A DNA stretch of 30,854 nt, from NCBI GenBank assembly GCA_965658595.1, contig CBFHSW010000058.1, forward strand, positions 1-30,854, written 5' to 3'. Every line of letters begins with the position of its first letter. Position 1 is the first letter of the stretch. Origin of the DNA: UBA1858 sp965658595 (GTDB taxonomy: Bacteria; Pseudomonadota; Gammaproteobacteria; UBA4575). A model generated the notes under the pieces. That model ran no database searches. It was not told where the DNA came from and worked only from the letters and a program-made list of their open reading frames with translations. A program made the translations under genes and the position numbers. This document shows, piece after piece, positions 8,622 to 15,612 of the stretch.

Positions 8622-9049
8622 TTTAACACCTCGATATTGATCTGAGCTTCTACTTGCTGATCTGTAGTGCGAATTGTTTGAACTTCTGCATTTAGTTTTT
8701 GTTCCTACATAGCTATCTTAAGAGAATCTATGATTTGAATATCAGGAGCCGTTACACTCAAAGATAATCGCGATGACTGATAGCGAACCTCTGTTAAGGT
8801 AGCATCAGAAATATCTACAAACGCTCGACTACTAGAATGCAGCAGTTTAAGAAATGAAGCCCCTTTATGTTTTTCTCGATCTTTAAGTTCAGTCAAGCGC
8901 TGCTCCATTTGAATACGAGGATTGACTATGTTTTTTATGTCAGGAAAAGCTGATCTAAAACTACTCTCTATTTGTTGATTTAAACTCTCATTCAGTTTGC
9001 TCAATTGCAACATCTCCCAAGCATTACACACCATCAGCAATGAAAAAAT
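8618..9049 (-). pseudogene. gspL: gspL pseudogene: truncated, periplasmic domain only, with in-frame TAG
   Basis: GspL links the secretion ATPase GspE to the inner-membrane platform. What remains is the tail of the membrane segment and the periplasmic domain: SSFRSAFPDIKNIVNPRIQM, EQRLTELKDRE, FLKLLHSS, LTEVRYQSSRLSLSVTAPDI. A TAG at 8707-8705 then interrupts it, and the same frame continues EQKLNAEVQTIRTTDQQVEA ... NIEVLN to TGA at 8618. Upstream the frame closes at a TAA (9052-9050). The cytoplasmic actin-like domain (usually 200 or more residues, the GspE-binding part) is absent, because the divergent pilF-like gene begins 70 bases away. The gene is therefore broken twice: by deletion of the front half and by a nonsense codon. 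The operon's original promoter is presumably gone too. Confidence 0.8.
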
Positions 9050-9121
9050 TTAATCTTGAAAAGATTGTCATTTCAAACTTAGCACATCAAGCCATTATGT
9101 ATACTTAAACAAATTCCGCAT

Positions 9122-9912
9122 ATGATTTATATATTTAGAATAATTTCACTCTTCGGTTACTTTTTATTAATACTAAGTCTTACTAGCTGCACAACTGCAA
9201 CTAAAACAGCGCAGTATGAGAGTGAAGAAATTAATACATTAATTCTAAAAAGTGTTCATCATACGCAATTAAGCCAATTTGATTTAGCGAGACTCAATAT
9301 CGAAAAAGCTCTGAACATCGACAATCAAGATTTAGAGGCTAATAATATAGCTGGACTCTTATACGGAAAAATCAAAGAAAACGCATTGGCTATTCATCAT
9401 TTTTCTATAGCTTTATCAGTCTCAAAAGACGATCCATCAACATTGAATAACTATGCAAACTATCTATGTGATAGTGGCAACAAAGCACAAGCTATAGATT
9501 TATTACAAAGGCGGCTCTTAACAATGACAATCCGCAACGAGAAATTGCTTACACTAATGCGGGCTTGTGCTCTTTACGAATACCAAACATAAAAAATGCC
9601 GAAGAATATTTTCTACAGGCTTTGGGAATCAATTCAGATAATCAGGTAGTGTTATTTCAATTGGTGAAAATTAAATATATGCACAAATTAGATGACATAG
9701 CCTTAAGCTATTTAAACAAATACGCTGAAATAGCCAGCCACACACCAGAGACACTTCAGTTAGGAATACAAATTTCTCGCATTAACAATAAAGATATTAT
9801 TGAGAAAAGTTATATAAGCATCTTACACACTCAATTCCCAGAATCAGAGGAGTATCATTGGGCCATAAATACTAGCAACCTGAATACTGAGTCTCTGCAA
9901 CCAGTACTATAA
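9122..9912 (+). pseudogene. pilF: pilF/pilW pseudogene: type IV pilus TPR pilotin, single-base frameshift
   Basis: PilF (PilW) is an outer-membrane lipoprotein with TPR repeats needed for assembly of the PilQ secretin. The reading frame from ATG 9122 has a lipoprotein signal peptide with lipobox LTSC (Cys23) and TPR-like repeats, e.g. ALNIDNQDLEANNIAGLLYG and LNNYANYLCDSGNKAQAIDL. After codon CAA at 9506-9508 the homology jumps to the next frame: AALNNDNPQREIAYTNAGLC, then NAEEYFLQALGINSD and TPETLQLGIQISR, to a TAA at 9912. Loss of one A in the run at 9507-9509 (CAAAAGG to CAAAGG) restores about 263 residues, close to the usual 250 or so. The end lies 2 bases before the convergent aspS stop. 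It could be a sequencing slip, but two broken secretion genes lie next door. Confidence 0.82.
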
Positions 9913-9914
9913 GG

Positions 9915-11690
9915 CTAACTTTTATTTTTTGTACGTATTCTTAAACTAAGCTCTTTTAACTGACGCTCACTGACTTGAGCAGGCGCATCAGTTAATGGAC
10001 AAGTCGCTGTTTGAGTTTTAGGAAAAGCCATAACATCTCGAATTGAATCACTGCCTGTCATCAACATAATTAGACGATCCAAACCAAATGCAATACCGGC
10101 ATGTGGAGGACATCCGTATTTCAATGCATTCAATAAGAAACCGAATTTATTCTCAGCTTCTTCATCTGAGATATTCAATGTTTCAAATACAGCTTTTTGC
10201 ATATCTTGACGATGAATACGCACTGATCCACCACCCACTTCAGTGCCATTAAGCACCATATCATATGCTTGCGATAAGCTAGCACCCGGTTGTTCTAGTA
10301 ATTGCTCTGCACTATCAAAATTTGGCGCTGTAAATGGATGATGCAATGCATTCCAACGCTCATCTTTTTCATCCCATTCAAACATTGGAAAGTCCACCAC
10401 CCAAAGTGGCGCCCATTCAGATTCTAACAGTTGGCGATCTATGCCTAGCTTGACTCGTAAAGCACCTAATGCATCGTTCACCACATTGATTTTGTCCGCA
10501 CCGAAGAATAGTAGATCTCCAGTTTGAGGCTGAGTACGCTCAACAATCTGAGTAATGACTTCGTCAGGCAAGAATTTTAAAATAGGACTTTGCAGCCCCT
10601 CTCGACCTTGATCAAGATCATTAACCTTAATGTAAGCAAGGCCTTTAGCACCATAATTACCAACAAACTTTGTATAGTCATCGATCTCTTTACGTGTAAG
10701 TTCACCACCATTAGGCAACTTCAATACTGCTACCCTTCCCTTTGGATCATTAGCTGGACCACTAAAGACTTTGAATTCCACAGCTGCCATCAAATCTGTA
10801 ATATCAACAAGCTCTAAAGATATACGCATATCAGGCTTATCTGAGCCATAACGATGCATAGCTTCTTCATATGGCATACGTGGGAATGGTTGTGGTAAAT
10901 CAATATCTAATGTGTTTTTGAATACATCTCTGATCATGCCTTCCATCATGAGCATGATTTCTTCTTCTCCCATAAAGGAAGTTTCTATATCTAGCTGTGT
11001 AAATTCTGGCTGACGATCAGCCCTCAAATCCTCATCTCTGAAACAACGCACCACCTGATAATAGCGATCAAAACCACTCATCATGAGTAACTGCTTAAAT
11101 ATTTGTGGTGATTGAGGTAGAGCAAAAAATGCACCTTCATGTATACGGCTCGGTACCAAGTAGTCACGCGCACCCTCAGGGGTAGCTTTAGTCAACATTG
11201 GAGTTTCAATATCCATAAAGCCGTTGTCATTTAGAAAGTGACGCAATGAATCAATCACATTCACACGCATACGCATATTATTTTGCATAACCGTACGACG
11301 TAGGTCTATATAACGATAGCGCAAACGCGCTTCTTCGTTTACATCTTCATCATCAATTTGAAAAGGTGGTGTCTCCGACTCATTTAACACTGTTAAATCT
11401 GTAGCCAAGACTTCAATCATTCCAGTAGTCAATTCAGGATTTTGAGTGCCCTCTGGGCGCATTCTCACTCGTCCTTCAACTTTCAGAACATATTCATTTC
11501 TAATTTGTTCTGCTAAACGAAAATTATCTTCCCGATCAGGATCAAATACTACCTGCACTAAACCCTCACGATCACGCAAGTCAACAAAAATCACCCCACC
11601 ATGATCTCGGCGTCGATTTACCCAACCACACAAGGTGACGGTTTGATCGAGATATTCCTGAGTTACTTTTCCGCAGTATTGACTTCGCAT
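9915..11690 (-). CDS. aspS: Aspartyl-tRNA synthetase AspRS (probably non-discriminating)
   Basis: Class II aminoacyl-tRNA synthetase that charges tRNA-Asp. The 591-residue bacterial-type enzyme has an N-terminal anticodon-binding OB fold (about 1-105), the catalytic core with motif 2 FRDEDLRADR (217-226), an inserted GAD domain (about 290-410), and motif 3 GIAFGLDRLIML near residue 535. Length is normal. In the anticodon domain residue 30 is His (NRRRDHGG) and residue 81 is Gly (RPEGTQNP). These correspond to the His31/Gly82 pair reported in the non-discriminating Pseudomonas aeruginosa enzyme, where discriminating AspRSs usually have Leu at the first position. I infer mischarging of tRNA-Asn and a GatCAB amidotransferase elsewhere. 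A perfect 14-bp palindrome lies upstream. Confidence 0.97.
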   Translation of the reverse strand: MRSQYCGKVTQEYLDQTVTLCGWVNRRRDHGGVIFVDLRDREGLVQVVFDPDREDNFRLAEQIRNEYVLKVEGRVRMRPEGTQNPELTTGMIEVLATDLTVLNESETPPFQIDDEDVNEEARLRYRYIDLRRTVMQNNMRMRVNVIDSLRHFLNDNGFMDIETPMLTKATPEGARDYLVPSRIHEGAFFALPQSPQIFKQLLMMSGFDRYYQVVRCFRDEDLRADRQPEFTQLDIETSFMGEEEIMLMMEGMIRDVFKNTLDIDLPQPFPRMPYEEAMHRYGSDKPDMRISLELVDITDLMAAVEFKVFSGPANDPKGRVAVLKLPNGGELTRKEIDDYTKFVGNYGAKGLAYIKVNDLDQGREGLQSPILKFLPDEVITQIVERTQPQTGDLLFFGADKINVVNDALGALRVKLGIDRQLLESEWAPLWVVDFPMFEWDEKDERWNALHHPFTAPNFDSAEQLLEQPGASLSQAYDMVLNGTEVGGGSVRIHRQDMQKAVFETLNISDEEAENKFGFLLNALKYGCPPHAGIAFGLDRLIMLMTGSDSIRDVMAFPKTQTATCPLTDAPAQVSERQLKELSLRIRTKNKS

Positions 11691-11724
11691 GCTTAATTTT
11701 CCTGAATTTTTAATAATCTGTTTC

Positions 11725-11738
11725 TGTCCCTAGGGACA
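11725..11738. repeat. Perfect 14-bp palindrome between DUF502 gene and aspS
   Basis: TGTCCCTAGGGACA reads identically on both strands and sits in the 60-base gap upstream of aspS. It has no following T-run in either direction, so it is not a typical intrinsic terminator. It could be an operator for a dimeric regulator or a 5-bp RNA hairpin in the leader of aspS. Confidence 0.6.
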
Positions 11739-11750
11739 AAGTGTGGGATA

Positions 11751-12380
11751 TTACTGAGTCGATCTACTTGAATCAACTTTTGAATCACGATCATCATCAG
11801 CAACTATACCTAGTGACATAACTAGCTTAAGTGCTGTCTCAATATGCATATCTAATTCTCGAGTATCTTCCTGAGGAACAACAATAATGAAGCCTGAAGT
11901 TGGATTCGGTGTTGTAGGTACAAATACAACGACTGAATCCTTGTCTATATTCGCCTGCACTTCTTTGGCAGCAGTACCTGTTTGAAAACATAGTGTCCAA
12001 ATTCCACGCCTTGGATACTCAATTAACAATACTTTTTTGAAGGAATGTCCACCGGTTGAGAGTATGCTCGACAGTATTTGTTTAACAGACGAATACAGTG
12101 TCCGAACCAAAGGAATACTCTCAAGAAAAGACTCCCAGATTTTCAATAATCGACGCCCAATCAGATTAGCTCCAATAAAGCCTGTCAATAGCAGGATTGT
12201 GATCGCTAAAATCAAACCAAACCCGGGAACAGTAAAGCCCAACAATGTCTCTGGTCGCCATTCTACAGGTAATACAAATAACAATTTATCCATTAAATCG
12301 AGTAGAAATTTAATGACTAAAAAAGTAATACCTAGTGGCACCCACACTAATAACCCTGCAACCAGATAGCGACGTAGCAT
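11751..12380 (-). CDS. DUF502 family membrane protein
   Basis: A 209-residue inner-membrane protein of the DUF502 family, function unknown. It begins MLRRYLVAGLLVWVPLGITF and has a second hydrophobic stretch, FGLILAITILLLTGFIGANL. The family motif SIPLVRTLYSSVKQ follows, then a soluble C-terminal domain with VVFVPTTPNPTSGFIIVVP. A TTG at 12389 would add three residues. I prefer the ATG at 12380; an AAAGGG lies 12-13 bases upstream, only about 3 before the TTG. The gene sits between fmdB-like and aspS, as in Pseudomonas and related bacteria, and the three are probably co-transcribed. The C-terminal tail is rich in Asp/Ser. Confidence 0.9.
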   Translation of the reverse strand: MLRRYLVAGLLVWVPLGITFLVIKFLLDLMDKLLFVLPVEWRPETLLGFTVPGFGLILAITILLLTGFIGANLIGRRLLKIWESFLESIPLVRTLYSSVKQILSSILSTGGHSFKKVLLIEYPRRGIWTLCFQTGTAAKEVQANIDKDSVVVFVPTTPNPTSGFIIVVPQEDTRELDMHIETALKLVMSLGIVADDDRDSKVDSSRSTQ

Positions 12381-12404
12381 GTGGATCAAACACCCTTTAT
12401 TAGA

Positions 12405-12656
12405 TTAATTAGCACTATCGGATGACTTTTTTGAACCACTTGAAGAATCACTCTTTGCAATGTTTTTCTGCTTGCCAGACTTAAAGTCTGTCTCATACCA
12501 GCCATCACCACTCAATCGAAAACCAGCGGCTGACACCAACTTCTTGAGCGCCTCTGCTTCACATTTTGGACAGGTCGTTAACAGCGAATCACTAATTTTT
12601 TGCAATGCCTCAAAGCGATGTCCACATTCTTGGCATTGATATTCATAAATTGGCAT
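12405..12656 (-). CDS. FmdB-family zinc-ribbon protein
   Basis: An 83-residue protein of the FmdB/CxxC-CxxC-SSSS family. The N-terminus MPIYEYQCQECGHRFEALQK and a second pair in CPKCEAEALKK form a probable zinc ribbon with four cysteines. The tail is low-complexity Ser/Lys (SDSSSGSKKSSDSAN), as is typical of the family. These proteins are annotated as putative regulators, but no defined role is established. The ribosome binding site TAGGAT lies about 9 bases before the ATG. It is the first gene of the minus-strand fmdB-DUF502-aspS group. Confidence 0.92.
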   Translation of the reverse strand: MPIYEYQCQECGHRFEALQKISDSLLTTCPKCEAEALKKLVSAAGFRLSGDGWYETDFKSGKQKNIAKSDSSSGSKKSSDSAN

Positions 12657-12881
12657 AACAGCGTATCCTAAATTTCTTAATGATTGAGGTCTAGATGATC
12701 ACATCCTTATGATTGACCCGCTCTAACCCCTAGAGTTGATGATAGATAATTCATCTAAGTGGCTGATCTTAGCTTACAGGGCACACTAGAACCAGAATAT
12801 TATCTCTATTTGATAGGGTTTATGGCTATTTTTTAGTCTCCAGAGTAACATTGCAAATAACAACCTCAATGGGGAGTTATT

Positions 12882-13316
12882 ATGCGTGTCGACCCGAATC
12901 AAATTAAGCACAAAATACTCGCTACATTCATGACTATAATAAGTGCTTTGTCTATTATCATGTGGCCTATTAGCACCATAGCAGAGAATGATAACGATCT
13001 TGTGACACCACAGTCATTAATACTCACTGACGCAGCTGACTCTAATGAAACACCTATCAATCGCCCCCCGATATATCCCAGTTATACCAAGTATGAAGCA
13101 ACGTTTTTACCGGGCATTAATCCTTGTAACCGAGCTTTTTCATCAAACAGCAATACCACTGAATGCCAAGAATATTCAGTAACACAAGGCTTATCAACTA
13201 ATTCGATCGATACTTATCAAATCAAACCGCGTGCAATCATTGAGGATCAGATTCAACCTCGTGGCAATCTTTTTCAAATCAAATTCGATAGGCGTGTTCG
13301 AACACATCGACAATAA
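12882..13316 (+). CDS. Hypothetical exported protein
   Basis: A 144-residue product that I do not recognise. The start is well supported by GGGGAG at 12871-12876, six bases before the ATG. It has a long N-region followed by a hydrophobic core (about residues 14-32), which looks like a Sec signal peptide with possible cleavage near STIA-EN; it could instead be a membrane anchor. The mature part is Asn/Thr/Pro-rich. It has two cysteines (NPCNRAF, TTECQEY) that could pair in the periplasm, and a basic C-terminus (KFDRRVRTHRQ). It stands alone between divergent fmdB and the small broken gene. Its last codons lie inside the left copy of a 61-bp direct repeat, so its 3' end may have been altered by the rearrangement that made that repeat. 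Confidence 0.6.
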   Translation: MRVDPNQIKHKILATFMTIISALSIIMWPISTIAENDNDLVTPQSLILTDAADSNETPINRPPIYPSYTKYEATFLPGINPCNRAFSSNSNTTECQEYSVTQGLSTNSIDTYQIKPRAIIEDQIQPRGNLFQIKFDRRVRTHRQ

Positions 13317-13361
13317 TCGATTAGCCTCACAGATATCCAAACTACACTTTAGTCAATGATG
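13301..13361. repeat. Left copy of 61-bp imperfect direct repeat (remnant of rlmD 3' end)
   Basis: Aligns without gaps to 14007-14067 at a fixed offset of 706 bases. The central 41 bases (13321-13361) match at 36 positions, with shared core TTAGCCTCACAGA and TACACTTTAGT. The 20 bases to the left match at about 14. In minus orientation this copy still reads L-T-K-V-stop, like the last codons of rlmD (F-T-K-V-stop). It is therefore probably a remnant of a second rlmD 3' end. Confidence 0.75.
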
Positions 13362-13665
13362 TAGCCTAAATAGACACAATTAGCGCTGTGTTTAGTTAAT
13401 AAATTCGTTTCTAATCTGCCCAAAAACCTTAAATTCATTATAACTATTAGGGTCTCGGTATGGGGCAGTATACCCGTCAGGTTATTACAGAATGTTAATT
13501 CCAAGGATACATACTATTTTTGTCATATATTTTATGTTATATCTGTCATATTGCGCCATAAATGCTAAATTTTCTATCCAGTATTTAGATTACTCAGGCC
13601 TACATAACACCAGTATGAAAGAAAATTATATTTTCTGAAAAACAATATATTAGGACATTAAAGCA
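13362..13665. other. Gene-poor 304-bp stretch between left repeat and small broken gene
   Basis: Very AT-rich. It holds a 48-codon ORF on the plus strand (13492-13638) with a hydrophobic N-terminal half, but a weak ribosome binding site makes it doubtful. Two direct copies of TGTCATAT start at 13521 and 13544, 23 bases apart. An AT-rich inverted repeat, GAAAAT-TAT-ATTTTC, lies at 13621-13635. No tRNA or transposase remnant is recognisable. Confidence 0.5.
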
Positions 13666-13971
13666 ATGGCTAAACAAGAGTTATTTATCAGGGCTATCAG
13701 TCCAGATGGTAGTTATGAACCACAAAAGATAAGCAAAGATTATGTGCTTAAAATTAGTGTTTTGACTGGACAAGAATTTCAAATAACCGCTTTCTCTAAT
13801 AATGAAGAGATTACAGTAACTGATACATTAGCTATCTCTTAAGCTGACGATGAGGATGAAAATATAGAGATTTCTGAATTGTCTGAAGTCACTCTTGAAA
13901 ATGTTGATCGCATGTTATTTGCGCAAGGTGAAGCAGAGCAATTAATGGATATGGTAGCAGAGCTACAATGA
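13666..13971 (+). pseudogene. Small unknown gene interrupted by an in-frame TAA
   Basis: ATG 13666 is preceded by AGGA about 10 bases upstream and opens a 58-codon frame: MAKQELFIRAISPDGSYEPQ ... TGQEFQITAFSNNEEI ... LAIS. It stops at TAA 13840-13842. The same frame then runs on for 42 sense codons (ADDEDENIEISELSEVTLEN ... QLMDMVAELQ) to TGA at 13969-13971. The first part looks beta-rich and the second like an acidic amphipathic helix, so together they look like one protein of about 100 residues broken by a nonsense mutation. The 58-residue form could alternatively be the real product. I recognise no family. It lies inside a segment bracketed by a direct repeat. Confidence 0.5.
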
Positions 13972-14006
13972 AATACAGGCAGTACTAATGAATAACTGTT
14001 CCTATA

Positions 14007-14067
14007 AAAACACAGATAATCATCAATTAGCCTCACAGACATTCAAATTACACTTTAGTAAATAATG
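14007..14067. repeat. Right copy of 61-bp imperfect direct repeat, overlapping the rlmD 3' end
   Basis: Partner of 13301-13361. It covers the last six codons and the stop of rlmD plus about 40 bases beyond. An intact gene 3' end on one side and a diverged copy about 0.7 kb away resembles the attachment-site duplication left by an integrated element. A short segmental duplication would look the same. Confidence 0.75.
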
Positions 14068-15388
14068 CCATGGTTTCGACATGTCCTGTATGTGGAAACA
14101 TATCCATAACACCGAGTCGAACACACTCATAGCCTAACTCGTGAACTAATAGCTCAGCATCACGAGCCAATGTTCCGGGATGGCAAGATACATACAGTAT
14201 TTTAGCAGGCGCTACTTTATCTAGGCTCATAATCACCTCACGCGCACCCGCTCTTGGTGGATCAATAACTACTGCATCCCAATGCTGTTTAAGCCATTCA
14301 CTATTTTCATCGACTTTGAATAGATCAACCACCTCAAATTCAGCCTGTTCACATGAATTAATTATCGCATTGTGTCTAGCTCTTTCCACCAGTTTCTCAT
14401 CACCCTCTATTCCCAGTACTTTAGATACTTGGGTGGCAATGGGCAAAGTGAAATTCCCCAAGCCACAAAACAAATCCAATACACGGTCATGTGGTTTTAG
14501 ATCTAGCCAATCTATGGCTTGATGCACCATGCGTTGATTAATCTCATGATGAACCTGAATGAAATCCACTGGTGAAAATTCTATTCGCAGATCTCCTACC
14601 GGCAGAGCAAAATAGAGTGACTCCTCAAAAACCTCATCATTAAGGGCCTTAACCGTATCTAGGCCTTTGGTTTGCAAATACACACGAATGCTATGCTCTT
14701 GAGAAAAGCTTGCTAACAATTCTAAATCTTTCTCACTCGGTGCATCTAATACACGAAACACCATAGAAGTTGCGTTTTCTGCCACACTGCATTCAATTTG
14801 AGGAACCTTAGCTTTAATTGAAAAAGCGGAAATCAAATCTGACAGAGGTGAGATAAGATTAGCAATGTTTGGATGTAATACCTCACAACTCAGCATATCG
14901 GCAACATAGGGAGCATCTTTTTCTCTAAAGCCCACTAGGGCGCGTCCTTTCTTTTCCACATATTTAACGGCTAATCTTGCACGTCGTCGATAACCCCAAA
15001 CTTTATCACTGATGGGGGGATAAATTTGTTTCGCTTCCACTCGCCCAATTCTGCGAAGTGTCTCAACTACAGATGCTTGTTTGAAAGCCAGTTGGGCACC
15101 TATCTCTATATGTTGGGAAGTGCAGCCACCACAAAGTGTGAAATATTCACATTTTGCCTCTACCCGTTCAGCAGCCGGCTCCAAAACTTCAAGCAGGCGT
15201 GCTTCATCAAACTTTTTCTTTTTCTTTCTTGGCTGATAAGTGACACGCTCACCTGGAATAGTAAATGGTATGAACACTTTTTTACCTTCTTGATCAGCCA
15301 CGCCGCGGCCATCTAATAGAAGATCAATAATAGTAGTTTCGTTATCTGACATATTGAATGTTTTGGACTCTTTACGGGGCTGTATCAT
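14048..15388 (-). CDS. rlmD: 23S rRNA (uracil-1939-C5) methyltransferase RlmD
   Basis: A SAM-dependent RNA m5U methyltransferase of the RlmD/TrmA group acting on 23S rRNA U1939. The 446-residue product has an N-terminal TRAM domain (about 15-70). Four iron-sulfur cysteines follow (C80, C86, C89, C168), spaced much as in E. coli RlmD. The SAM motif is VLDLFCGLGNFTLP, motif IV is VVIDPPRAG, the catalytic cysteine C402 is in YVSCHPGTLARD, and the general base E438 is in HTGHVETM. An ATG at 15352 (MSDNETTI) would give 434 residues; neither start has a good ribosome binding site. A lysine run (KKKKK) in the TRAM region is notable. The 3' end is part of a direct repeat. Confidence 0.93.
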   Translation of the reverse strand: MIQPRKESKTFNMSDNETTIIDLLLDGRGVADQEGKKVFIPFTIPGERVTYQPRKKKKKFDEARLLEVLEPAAERVEAKCEYFTLCGGCTSQHIEIGAQLAFKQASVVETLRRIGRVEAKQIYPPISDKVWGYRRRARLAVKYVEKKGRALVGFREKDAPYVADMLSCEVLHPNIANLISPLSDLISAFSIKAKVPQIECSVAENATSMVFRVLDAPSEKDLELLASFSQEHSIRVYLQTKGLDTVKALNDEVFEESLYFALPVGDLRIEFSPVDFIQVHHEINQRMVHQAIDWLDLKPHDRVLDLFCGLGNFTLPIATQVSKVLGIEGDEKLVERARHNAIINSCEQAEFEVVDLFKVDENSEWLKQHWDAVVIDPPRAGAREVIMSLDKVAPAKILYVSCHPGTLARDAELLVHELGYECVRLGVMDMFPHTGHVETMALFTKV

Positions 15389-15492
15389 AGCCTTTAAATT
15401 GCTCTGTATACATCAAATAATCAACTCACTATCCAAATTCTCTAGCTACATATTATACTCATGACCACACATCGAGGTTTACCTATTAGCTT

Positions 15493-15514
15493 GTCTATGA
15501 GCTTACTCATAGAC
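15493..15514. repeat. Inverted repeat, 9-bp stem with 4-base loop, upstream of arsC-like gene
   Basis: GTCTATGAG - CTTA - CTCATAGAC forms a perfect 9-bp hairpin. A third half-site CCCATAGAC follows at 15518-15526, in tandem with the second arm (CTTACTCATAGAC then TTACCCATAGAC). There is no T-tract in either direction. It lies in the 212-base divergent gap between rlmD and the arsC-like gene and could be an operator. Confidence 0.55.
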
Positions 15515-15612
15515 TTACCCATAGACTAAGACCTATGCCATACTGCTAACATTGGACAGTCATCACCATGTCTACTTATTGAATCTTAAATACATTAGCG
15601 TTGAACCAAGTT

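Noticed and set aside
8310..8707. Recoding of TAG as a sense codon, suggested by two in-frame TAGs in neighbouring genes
   Set aside because: TAG is the terminal stop of pal (tandem), tolB, tolQ, aspS, arsC, yhdP and rng at exactly the expected protein ends, and the third interrupted gene has TAA.
9500..9515. Programmed -1 frameshift in pilF
   Set aside because: No X-XXY-YYZ slippery heptamer in the zero frame and no obvious downstream hairpin; loss of one A explains it and neighbouring genes are also broken.
12657..12881. tRNA or small RNA in the fmdB upstream gap
   Set aside because: No TTCGA-type T-loop or cloverleaf pairing found in this gap or in the other gaps of the window.
13839..14042. 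67-codon minus-strand ORF
   Set aside because: Ser-rich composition mirrors the acidic Asp/Glu codons of the plus-strand frame; no ribosome binding site; it is a shadow.
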